DNA of 32,925 nucleotides from an uncultured Verrucomicrobia subdivision 3 bacterium (lineage in GTDB: Bacteria > Verrucomicrobiota > Verrucomicrobiia > Limisphaerales > UBA8199). Below, in pieces: positions 5,617 to 13,331 of the stretch (position 1 is its first letter; each line of letters begins with the position of its first letter). Position numbers and translations under genes: made by a program. Below the pieces are notes generated by a model, which saw only the letters and a program-made list of their open reading frames with translations, had not been told where the DNA came from and ran no database searches. The DNA lies in contig CAIWMU010000010.1 in the NCBI GenBank assembly GCA_903913865.1, positions 1 to 32,925 of the forward strand. The letters run 5' to 3'.

Positions 5617-8358
5617 TTATTTTGGAGAAATGGTTACCAATTCCGGAAACACCTTTTCCGGGTCGAGCCCAAGATCTTTGATGGCCTTGCCGAGGACTCC
5701 CGGCTCAATCTGGCCCTTCTCAAGCAGCGCATACAGGGTGGCCACAACGGTCATCTCGGCATCCACCTCAAAGAACCGCCTGAGGTTTGCCCGTGTATCA
5801 CTCCTGCCGAAGCCATCCGTGCCCAGCGTGGTCAACCCGCCCGGAATCCAGGGGGCAACCTGGTCGGGCACCAGTTTCAGATTGTCGGAGACGGCAACGA
5901 ACACGCCGGTTTCCCCCTCGAGGACCGTCTCGATGTGGGCCTTCCGGCGGGGTTCCCCGGGATGGAGCATGTTCCAGCGCTTCGCAAGAATAGCCTCCGT
6001 GCGGAGGTTCTTGTAGCTCGTTGCACTCCAGACATCCACGGAGACGTCGTATTTCTCCGCCAGAATTTCCTGCGCGCGGAGTGCTTCCCGGATGATCGGC
6101 CCGCTGCCGAAGATGTGTGCCTTGTGCTTCCGCCCGGCAACCCCCGGCTTGAACTTGTAGAGCCCCTTGAGAATGCCATCCTCCACCCCCGGCGGCATGG
6201 CTGGCATGGGATAGTTCTCGTTGTAAAGGGTGAGGTAATAAAACAGGTTCTCCCCCTCGGCATACATGCGGCGCATGCCATCGGCAATGATGATGGCCAG
6301 CTCGTAGCTGAACGCGGGATCATAGGTGACCATCGTGGGAATGGCGCTGGAGAACAGCAGGCTGTGCGCATCCTGGTGCTGCAGACCCTCGCCGTTCAGC
6401 GTCGTCCGGCCGGAGGTGGCCCCAAGGAGGAATCCCTTGGCGCGAATATCCCCGGCAAGCCACATCAGATCCCCGATCCGCTGGAAGCCGAACATCGAAT
6501 AATAGATGTAGAACGGCACCATGTAGCGGTTGTTCGTGGCATAGGCGGTGCCTGCGGCCACAAACGATGCCATGGCACCGGCCTCGGTAATGCCCTCCTC
6601 CAGAATCTGGCCATCCTTCGCCTCGTGATAGAACAGCAGGGACTTGATGTCCACTGGCTCATAGAGCTGGCCTTTGGTGGAGTAAATCCCGACCTCTCGG
6701 AACAGGGCATCCAGACCGAAGGTCCTCGCCTCATCCGGAATGATCGGAACGACCTGTCGCCCGACCTCTTTATCCCGGATCAGCAGGCTGATGAGCCGCA
6801 CAAAGCCCATGGTGGTCGAAACCTCGAACTTCCCTGAGCCCTTGTAAAACTCGGCAAAGAACTCCCTGCCGGGCACCTTCAACGGCTCCGCCTCCACCAC
6901 ACGGCGGGGAAGGAAACCGCCCAGCTTCTTGCGGCGCTGCAAAAGATATTTCCGCTCGGGGCTGTCATTCGCGGGCCTGAAAAACGGGGTCTCCGCAATC
7001 TCCTCATCGCTGACGGGAATGCGGAACCGCTCACGAAACTCACGCAGTTCGCGCTCGTTCAGCTTCTTCTGCTGGTGGGTGATGTTGCGCCCCTCACCCG
7101 CTTCGCCAAGTCCGTATCCCTTGACCGTCTTGGCCAGGATCACGGTCGGCTGCCCCTTGTGCTCGGTGGCCGCCTTGTAGGCAGCATAGACCTTGCGTGT
7201 GTCATGCCCGCCGCGAAGCAGCTTGTGAATCTGCTCGTCGCTCAAGTGGTTCACCAGCTTGAGCAGCTCGGGATATTTGCCAAAGAAATGGCGCCGGGTG
7301 TAGCTGCCCGGTTCCACGGAATACTTCTGGTAATCGCCATCAACCGCCTCCTCCATCCGCTTGAGGAGCAACCCGGACTTGTCAGCAGCCAGGAGGGCAT
7401 CCCAATCGGCACCCCAAATCACCTTGATGACATTCCAGCCAGCCCCCTGGAAAGCGGCTTCCAGTTCCTGGATGATCTTCCCGTTTCCACGAACAGGACC
7501 GTCCAGCCTCTGCAGATTGCAGTTGACCACCCAAACCAGATTGTCCAAACCCTCCCGGGAGGCCAGGGTCAGCGCCCCGAGACTTTCGGGCTCATCCGAC
7601 TCTCCGTCCCCAACGAAAGCCCACACCTTCGGTTCCGGCCCGGTTGTCAGATTCCGGGACCGCAGATAACGGTTGAACCGGGCCTGGTAAATCGAGCAGA
7701 GAGGCCCCAACCCCATGGAGACGGTCGGGAACTGCCAGAAGTCCGGCATCAAATAGGGATGCGGATAGGAGGACAGCCCACCCTCCGGAGACAATTCCTG
7801 GCGAAAACGGTGGAGATCGTTCTCATCTAGACGCCCCTCCAGATAGGCCCGGGCGTAGATGCCCGGCGTGGCGTGACCCTGAAAGTAAACCATGTCCCCC
7901 ACGAAATCATCGTGACGGGCACGGAAAAAGTGGTTGAAAGCCACCTCGTAGAGGGTGGCCGCAGATGCGTAGCTCGAAATATGACCGCCCAGACCGTTGT
8001 GCTTGCGGTTGGCGTTCACCACCATGGCCATGGCATTCCAGCGCACATAGCTCTTGATGCGGCGCTCCATGTCCCAATCCCCCGGGAAGGCTGCCTGCTT
8101 CTCCACCGGAATGGTGTTGATATAGGGGGTGCTTACGACATGGGGCACTTCCAGACCCCGGGCACGAAGGCGATCGGTGAGGTTGTCCAGAAACCGGGTG
8201 GTCTTCTGCGCTCCAAGATCCTTGAGAGCATACTCCAGCACGGATTCCAGGGAGCCCAGATACGCATCCTGCTCCGAGCCTTCCGGCCCGGAAACCGGTG
8301 CGGATACGGGCGCCGCGCCACTTTCTTCCTTCTTCGGTAATTTCACTTTATCGTTCAA
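5617..8358 (-). CDS. aceE: Pyruvate dehydrogenase E1, homodimeric type
   Basis: A 913-residue thiamine-diphosphate enzyme of the single-chain AceE class that decarboxylates pyruvate and acetylates the E2 lipoyl group. The ThDP/Mg motif begins GDGESDEPESLG and ends NCNLQRLDGPV. Other family signatures are SSYPHPYLMPDFWQFPTVSM near the N-terminus, TVKGYGLGEAGEGRNITHQQ in the middle, and TSGRTTLNGEGLQHQDAHS in the pyrimidine-binding half. The length is close to the ~890 residues of E. coli AceE, with about 25 extra Pro/Ser/Glu-rich residues at the N-terminus. The called start is TTG at 8358; GTG at 8346 is an alternative, and neither has a clear ribosome-binding site. First gene of the pdh operon, divergent from the lipoate ligase-like gene. 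Confidence 0.95.
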   Translation of the reverse strand: MNDKVKLPKKEESGAAPVSAPVSGPEGSEQDAYLGSLESVLEYALKDLGAQKTTRFLDNLTDRLRARGLEVPHVVSTPYINTIPVEKQAAFPGDWDMERRIKSYVRWNAMAMVVNANRKHNGLGGHISSYASAATLYEVAFNHFFRARHDDFVGDMVYFQGHATPGIYARAYLEGRLDENDLHRFRQELSPEGGLSSYPHPYLMPDFWQFPTVSMGLGPLCSIYQARFNRYLRSRNLTTGPEPKVWAFVGDGESDEPESLGALTLASREGLDNLVWVVNCNLQRLDGPVRGNGKIIQELEAAFQGAGWNVIKVIWGADWDALLAADKSGLLLKRMEEAVDGDYQKYSVEPGSYTRRHFFGKYPELLKLVNHLSDEQIHKLLRGGHDTRKVYAAYKAATEHKGQPTVILAKTVKGYGLGEAGEGRNITHQQKKLNERELREFRERFRIPVSDEEIAETPFFRPANDSPERKYLLQRRKKLGGFLPRRVVEAEPLKVPGREFFAEFYKGSGKFEVSTTMGFVRLISLLIRDKEVGRQVVPIIPDEARTFGLDALFREVGIYSTKGQLYEPVDIKSLLFYHEAKDGQILEEGITEAGAMASFVAAGTAYATNNRYMVPFYIYYSMFGFQRIGDLMWLAGDIRAKGFLLGATSGRTTLNGEGLQHQDAHSLLFSSAIPTMVTYDPAFSYELAIIIADGMRRMYAEGENLFYYLTLYNENYPMPAMPPGVEDGILKGLYKFKPGVAGRKHKAHIFGSGPIIREALRAQEILAEKYDVSVDVWSATSYKNLRTEAILAKRWNMLHPGEPRRKAHIETVLEGETGVFVAVSDNLKLVPDQVAPWIPGGLTTLGTDGFGRSDTRANLRRFFEVDAEMTVVATLYALLEKGQIEPGVLGKAIKDLGLDPEKVFPELVTISPK

Positions 8359-8365
8359 AAGCTTA

Positions 8366-8395
8366 TTGGTTAAACTCAGATGCCGTGGATGTCAA
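8366..8395 (-). promoter_or_regulatory. Candidate promoter of the pdh operon
   Basis: A perfect -35 hexamer TTGACA lies on the minus strand at 8395-8390. The best -10 at 16-18 bp spacing is poor (TTAACC/TAACCA near 8373-8367). It would start transcription just upstream of aceE. The -35 is clear, but the weak -10 leaves this tentative; an activator may be needed. Confidence 0.35.
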
Positions 8396-8580
8396 ACTTC
8401 CGACTGTGCCAGAACGGTTGAACATTAGACAAAATCGGGTCCCGAATGCCAACGAAATAACATAGCATGGAACAACTTGCGCGTCCCGCATCCTGATCCC
8501 GAAACTTCAGACAGGCCCCCTTCCGCCCGGCCTGAATACTGCCATCGGAGGAAAGAACGACCCGCACCCTCCACTTCCAG

Positions 8581-9300
8581 ATGAATCTTTGCGATCTGAC
8601 ACTCCCCACCCCGGCCGGGAATCTGGCCCTTGAGGAGGCCTTTCTCGACCTGGCCGAGTCCGGCCGGGGCTCCCCCCTGCTCCGCTTCTGGGAACCGCAG
8701 CAGTTTTTTGTGGTGGTGGGCTATGGGAACAAGGTCGCCACGGAAGTCCAAACCTCCTTCTGCGAACGCCTGGGCATCCCGGTTTTCCGGCGGAGCAGCG
8801 GAGGTGGAACCGTGCTGCAGGGGCCGGGTTGCCTCAACTACTGCCTCATCCTGCCGATCGCCTCCCTTCCCGAACTCCATTCCATTTCCTCCACGAACCG
8901 CTTTGTGATGGATCGAAACCGCAACGCGCTTGAGGAAGCCACATCCCGCAAGGTGGAAGTCTGCGGACATTCAGATCTCACGATCCGGGGGCTGAAATTT
9001 TCAGGAAATGCCCAGCGCCGGAGGCTGAACCACCTCATGTTTCATGGGTCCATCCTGTTAAACATGGATCTGGATCTCATCGAACAGGCTCTTTACATGC
9101 CCACCATGGAGCCTGACTACCGGGAAGGCCGCCCCCACAAAACCTTCCTCATGAACCTCCAATTGCCGGGGGAAACGGTCAAAAAAGCCCTCGCCCGGGC
9201 ATGGGACGCAACAACTCCCCAGGAGGAGATCCCCACCGGATTGATCGGGACAATGGTCCGGGAAAAGTTCGGTCAGCCCGAGTGGAACCTGAAATTCTGA
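8581..9300 (+). CDS. Lipoate-protein ligase A family protein
   Basis: A 239-residue member of the LplA/LipB/BirA fold, which attaches lipoate (via lipoyl-AMP) or octanoate to lipoyl domains. Visible motifs are RRSSGGGTVLQGPGCLNY (lipoate/ATP-binding loop), VEVCGHSDLTIRGLKFSGNA with Lys139 at the conserved lipoyl-AMP-contacting lysine, and FHGSILLNMDL. It lacks the small C-terminal domain of E. coli LplA (337 residues). It therefore resembles short LplA forms that need a partner, or octanoyl/lipoyl transferases. A cysteine precedes the conserved Gly of VEVCGHSDL, where E. coli LplA has Ser. It is transcribed divergently from aceE, so its likely substrate is Lys41 of the neighbouring E2. The family is clear; ligase versus transferase is not resolved. 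Confidence 0.85.
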   Translation: MNLCDLTLPTPAGNLALEEAFLDLAESGRGSPLLRFWEPQQFFVVVGYGNKVATEVQTSFCERLGIPVFRRSSGGGTVLQGPGCLNYCLILPIASLPELHSISSTNRFVMDRNRNALEEATSRKVEVCGHSDLTIRGLKFSGNAQRRRLNHLMFHGSILLNMDLDLIEQALYMPTMEPDYREGRPHKTFLMNLQLPGETVKKALARAWDATTPQEEIPTGLIGTMVREKFGQPEWNLKF

Positions 9301-9302
9301 AA

Positions 9303-9332
9303 GGCCGGGGAGGCTGAAACGCCCTCCCGGCC
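9303..9332. terminator. Hairpin between convergent genes
   Basis: GGCCGGGGAGG (9303-9313) pairs with CCTCCCGGCC (9323-9332) with one bulge and a 9-nt loop. It sits between the ends of the lipoate ligase-like gene and the OPT transporter. There is no T-run on either side, so it is a weak or Rho-assisted terminator at best, or an mRNA end-protecting structure. Confidence 0.5.
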
Positions 9333-9358
9333 ACCTTGCCATCCCCCGCTGGAGCCGG

Positions 9359-11296
9359 TCAGCCGCGCCCGATCAGCTTCTGGATCATTTCCAGGCCGTT
9401 CTCCCAGAAGATCAGGAACACCCCCATCAACGATCCACCGGCAATCACCCCTGAGGCGACCGGATAGGTGTATTCCTCAGCCTTTTGAGGGGCACGCTTT
9501 TCGAGAAGCCAGGCGATCAGCGCCCCGACAAAGAAAAGGAAGCCGTAATACCAGTGGAAGGTCCACGCCAGCCCCACCCCGGCGGCGGAGGGGATATATT
9601 TCTGCTTCTTCGGCATCACCACAGGCAGGATTGCGAGCAAAATCCCGAGACTTGCGCCGATCGCCATGGACCAGCGCTTGACCGGGTGCAGGTCGCCAAC
9701 CCCCTTGCTCATCGTCTCAGCCACCGCACGCCAGTTCTGGGCGGCCGGGGCCGGAAACTGGTCGGAACCCAGAACCTCGGCGTTGGGAACCATTACCCTG
9801 AAGGCCAGCACGGTAATAATGGTGCCAATGAAAATTCCGGAGAATTGTGCCAGGAACTGCTTCCGGGGGTTGGCCCCGAGCAGATAACCGCTCTTGAGAT
9901 CGGTGAGCAGATCGGCGGAGGAGATCGCCGCGCTTGAAACCACATTCGCACTCATCAGGGTCGTGGTGGCGCTCCCCGGGTGCAACCCGCCAATCGTCAT
10001 CTGGGTGATCTGCCCCATCGCCCCGACCGGGGTGGTATCCGTCTCACCGGTCACGCGGCAGGCGACCAGCGCGAGGATAAAGCTCATCACCAGGGCCAGT
10101 CCCGCGATCCAATAAGGAATTCCGAAGGTCGCTTTGGCGAGAATCGCGAGCAGGACGAGAACCACGACCTGGCCGATCACAAACCAGGAAATCGGTGCCT
10201 CCAGTTGATCCATCACATCCTGGCTGCCGCTGCGATCAAACATCTTCCCCAAATTCTTGAAAGCCCGGAGGGATGTCCGCCACTGGAGCAAAAAGTTCAG
10301 CAGTCCGGAGCTGACCATGCAGGCCGTCCCGCCCCACAGGGTCCATTGCACAACCGCCTTGTAAGTGGAGCCTTCAATCACCCCGTTCGCCTGCATGATC
10401 GGCACATAGATCATCCAGCAAATACTTCCGCTCACCAGCATGCTCAGGCAGACCCGCATCCCGGTGATCGCCCCGGCGGCGATGAAGATCGGATCCACGT
10501 TGAACATCACCGTGCGCCCCATCCAGACCTTCCCGACGACCGCCTCATTCAGCTTGCCAACCAGGGTGCTCAGCTGGAGCGCCTCCAGCGATTTATGAAT
10601 CAGATGCAGTCCATCGGTCCAGAATTGGACCAAAGCCGCAAAACCGCCCGCAACCGCCAGACCCTTCGCCGCCCGCATCCCCTTCTCCCCCTCGGAATGC
10701 AAGGCCCTCAGCGTTTCCGCCGCAGCCACACCACTGGGAAATCGCAACTGCTCCACATTGATCATCTGCCGCTTCATGGGGATCGCCATCGTCACCCCCA
10801 GCACCGCCAGCAGAAACACCCACATCAACATCACCCCCAGCGGCATCTGGTTGCCCGTGATTAGCACAAGTGCCGCAAAGGCCGAAACCAGCGTGGTCCC
10901 CGTGGAATACCCGGCGGCACTGGCGGTCGATTGCATGCAGTTGTTTTCCAGAATCGTCATCGGCGTGGACACCCATCCCAGTTTGTGGAACGTCGTCCAG
11001 ATGCTGTAGGAAAGAATGCAGGCGGTGATGGCCACCCCGAAACCCCAGCCCGACTTCAGGCCGATGTAGAGGTTGGTCAGCGAGAGTATCCCCCCAAGCA
11101 CGGATCCCATCACCAAAGCCCGCATCGTGAGCTGCGGCATCGTGTCGCCCCGCCCCTTGTAAACCTGCTCATACCATTGGCGCTCAATCTCCTCGGGAGT
11201 GCCCTTGAATCCATCAATTGGCAGTTCAAACTCTGCCTTGTGCGCAGATCCGGATTTTGACTCGTCCTTAACAGGGTCGCTTTTTTCGTGGCTCAT
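9359..11296 (-). CDS. OPT family oligopeptide transporter
   Basis: A 645-residue polytopic inner-membrane protein of the OPT/YSL superfamily, which imports small peptides or metal chelates with protons. It opens with a charged cytoplasmic tail of about 50 residues, then MRALVMGSVLGGILSLTNLY and LKSGWGFGVAITACILSYSI, typical of the first OPT helices. More than ten hydrophobic segments follow. The family signature region RFPSGVAAAETLRALHSEG and the later LKSGYLLGANPRKQF are present. It resembles the bacterial TIGR00733-type OPT proteins. It stands alone on the minus strand, convergent with the lipoate ligase-like gene and divergent from parE. No peptidase or chelator gene is adjacent, so the substrate cannot be told from context. 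Confidence 0.9.
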   Translation of the reverse strand: MSHEKSDPVKDESKSGSAHKAEFELPIDGFKGTPEEIERQWYEQVYKGRGDTMPQLTMRALVMGSVLGGILSLTNLYIGLKSGWGFGVAITACILSYSIWTTFHKLGWVSTPMTILENNCMQSTASAAGYSTGTTLVSAFAALVLITGNQMPLGVMLMWVFLLAVLGVTMAIPMKRQMINVEQLRFPSGVAAAETLRALHSEGEKGMRAAKGLAVAGGFAALVQFWTDGLHLIHKSLEALQLSTLVGKLNEAVVGKVWMGRTVMFNVDPIFIAAGAITGMRVCLSMLVSGSICWMIYVPIMQANGVIEGSTYKAVVQWTLWGGTACMVSSGLLNFLLQWRTSLRAFKNLGKMFDRSGSQDVMDQLEAPISWFVIGQVVVLVLLAILAKATFGIPYWIAGLALVMSFILALVACRVTGETDTTPVGAMGQITQMTIGGLHPGSATTTLMSANVVSSAAISSADLLTDLKSGYLLGANPRKQFLAQFSGIFIGTIITVLAFRVMVPNAEVLGSDQFPAPAAQNWRAVAETMSKGVGDLHPVKRWSMAIGASLGILLAILPVVMPKKQKYIPSAAGVGLAWTFHWYYGFLFFVGALIAWLLEKRAPQKAEEYTYPVASGVIAGGSLMGVFLIFWENGLEMIQKLIGRG

Positions 11297-11419
11297 CGGG
11301 CTGGATTGTCACAATTCCGGCCATCGTGGGCCAGTAGAATTTGACTTCTGACCGAATAGACCCACCATTCCCCCATTCAAAGTTTCGCCCGGTGAGCGGT
11401 CAGCCCCGATTCTTTATGA

Positions 11420-11448
11420 TTGGCAGACCCCCCCACGATTCACATAAT
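11420..11448 (+). promoter_or_regulatory. Sigma-70-type promoter of parE
   Basis: TTGGCA (11420-11425) and CATAAT (11443-11448), each one mismatch from consensus, are separated by exactly 17 bp. Transcription would begin near 11455, about 8 nt before the parE ATG at 11463. That leaves almost no leader, in keeping with the lack of a Shine-Dalgarno sequence there. Confidence 0.7.
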
Positions 11449-11462
11449 TTACCCCTCGAAGT

Positions 11463-13292
11463 ATGGCAGAGAATACCAAGCACATTTACGACGAAAGCAA
11501 GATTAAGACGCTTTCCTCCCTGGATCACATCCGGCTGCGCACCGGCATGTACATCGGGCGGATCGGGGATGGCTCCAACTACGATGATGGCTGCTACGTT
11601 CTGCTCAAGGAGGTGATCGACAACGCCATCGATGAGTTCATCATGGGTTCAGGCCGGGAGGTGCAGATCACCGTTGAGAACCAGATCGTCAGCGTCCGGG
11701 ATTTCGGTCGGGGCATCCCCCTGGGCAAGGTTGTCGAATGTGTTTCCCAGATTAATACCGGTGCCAAATACAACGACGACGTCTTCCAGTTCAGCGTGGG
11801 CCTGAACGGTGTCGGCACCAAGGCGGTGAACGCCCTTTCACGCGATTTCCTCGTCCGCAGCCATCGTCAGGGGGAGTTTGTCGAGGCCGCCTTCAAACAG
11901 GGCCGCCTGAAGAAGGAAAACAAGGGCAAGACAACCGAGCCGGACGGGACTTTCATCCGGTTTGAGCCGGACCCCGACATCTTCAAGAGCACCACCTTCC
12001 TGAACGAGCACATTGAACGGCGTCTCAGGCACTACAGCTATCTGAACAGCGGCCTGCGGCTGGTGTTCAACGGCACCCTTTTCCAGGCCCGGAACGGCCT
12101 GCTCGACCTCGTCATGGAGGATCTCCATGGGGATGGCAGCGAGCCCATTTATCCCCCGCTCCATTATTCGGAGAAGACCCTGGAGTTCTGTTTCACCCAC
12201 AGCAACAGCCGGTTTGGTGAAGTCTTCTATTCCTTCGTCAACGGCCAATACACCTCCGATGGCGGAACCCACCTGAGCGCCTTTCGTGAGGGGTTGCTCA
12301 AGGCGGTGAACGAATACGGCAAGGAAAAGTTCGAGGGGGATGATGTCCGGGAAAGCATGGTGGGCGCCGTTGCCATCCGGCTCAAGGACCCCATCTTTGA
12401 GTCCCAGACCAAGAACAAGCTCGGCAATACCGATATCCGCACCGACCTCGTCAACCGCGTCCGGGAGGAGTTGCTGCAGTTTTTCCATCGGAACAAGGAA
12501 ATCGCCGAAAAGATCCAGGCCAAGGTGCAGGACACCCGGCAGCTTCGCAAAGAGCTGCAGGAGGTGAAAAAGCTGGCTCGCGAACGGGCCAAGGCCATCA
12601 CATTCCGCATCCCGCAGCTCAAGGACTGCAAAATCCACTTGGACAAGTCCAAGGATAAGGGCAAGGGAACCATGGTGTTCCTGACCGAAGGCCAATCCGC
12701 AGCCGGTTCAATCGTCAGCTGCCGGGATGTCAACAACCAGGCCGTGTTCGTGCTGAAGGGCAAGCCTCTCAACGTCTGGGATCTGAAGCGGGATGTCGTT
12801 TACAAAAATGACGAACTCTACAACCTCATGCGCAGCCTCGACATCGAGGATAACATCGAGAACCTCCGCTACGAGAAGGTCGTGCTGGCAACCGATGCCG
12901 ACGTGGACGGACTGCACATCCGCAACCTGCTGATCACCTACTTTTTCCGCTTTTTTGAGCAACTGGTCCATGACGGCCACCTCCATGTGCTCGAGACCCC
13001 CCTCTTCCGCGTGCGCAACAAGGAGCAGACCATTTACTGCTATTCCGAGGCGGAACGGGACCAGGCATCGGCAAAGCTCGGCAAAAATCCGGAAATCACA
13101 CGGTTCAAAGGTCTGGGCGAAATCTCCCCGGGCGAATTCCGCCAGTTCATCGGCAAGGACATGCGCTTGAGCAAGGTCGAATACGCAACAAAGGCCGAAA
13201 TCTCCGGCATCCTGACCTTTTACATGGGCAAGAACACCCCCGAGCGCAAGGATTACATCATGGACCATCTGGTCGTTCCGGTTGAGGAATAA
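11463..13292 (+). CDS. parE: DNA topoisomerase IV subunit B (type IIA, ATPase subunit)
   Basis: A 609-residue ATPase subunit of a type IIA topoisomerase, working with the following parC to unlink or relax DNA. The GHKL ATPase domain has LLKEVIDNAIDEF (Glu50 general base, Asn54), DFGRGIP, and the lid GLNGVGTKAVNALS. The transducer domain has the QTK loop (FESQTKNKLG). The TOPRIM domain has TEGQSAAGS (Glu409, where GyrB proteins usually read EGDSAGG) and TDADVDGLHIRNLL (Asp478, 480, 482). The GLGE motif lies near the C-terminus. The short length, without an E. coli GyrB-type insert, and the NTGAKYND...SVGLNGVG wording resemble Bacteroidetes/PVC ParE. Whether it acts as gyrase or topo IV cannot be told from sequence alone. 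It lies 39 bp upstream of parC. Confidence 0.9.
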   Translation: MAENTKHIYDESKIKTLSSLDHIRLRTGMYIGRIGDGSNYDDGCYVLLKEVIDNAIDEFIMGSGREVQITVENQIVSVRDFGRGIPLGKVVECVSQINTGAKYNDDVFQFSVGLNGVGTKAVNALSRDFLVRSHRQGEFVEAAFKQGRLKKENKGKTTEPDGTFIRFEPDPDIFKSTTFLNEHIERRLRHYSYLNSGLRLVFNGTLFQARNGLLDLVMEDLHGDGSEPIYPPLHYSEKTLEFCFTHSNSRFGEVFYSFVNGQYTSDGGTHLSAFREGLLKAVNEYGKEKFEGDDVRESMVGAVAIRLKDPIFESQTKNKLGNTDIRTDLVNRVREELLQFFHRNKEIAEKIQAKVQDTRQLRKELQEVKKLARERAKAITFRIPQLKDCKIHLDKSKDKGKGTMVFLTEGQSAAGSIVSCRDVNNQAVFVLKGKPLNVWDLKRDVVYKNDELYNLMRSLDIEDNIENLRYEKVVLATDADVDGLHIRNLLITYFFRFFEQLVHDGHLHVLETPLFRVRNKEQTIYCYSEAERDQASAKLGKNPEITRFKGLGEISPGEFRQFIGKDMRLSKVEYATKAEISGILTFYMGKNTPERKDYIMDHLVVPVEE

Positions 13293-13331
13293 CCCGGCCA
13301 CCCTGTTTTCAACGTCACATCGCTTTAGACC

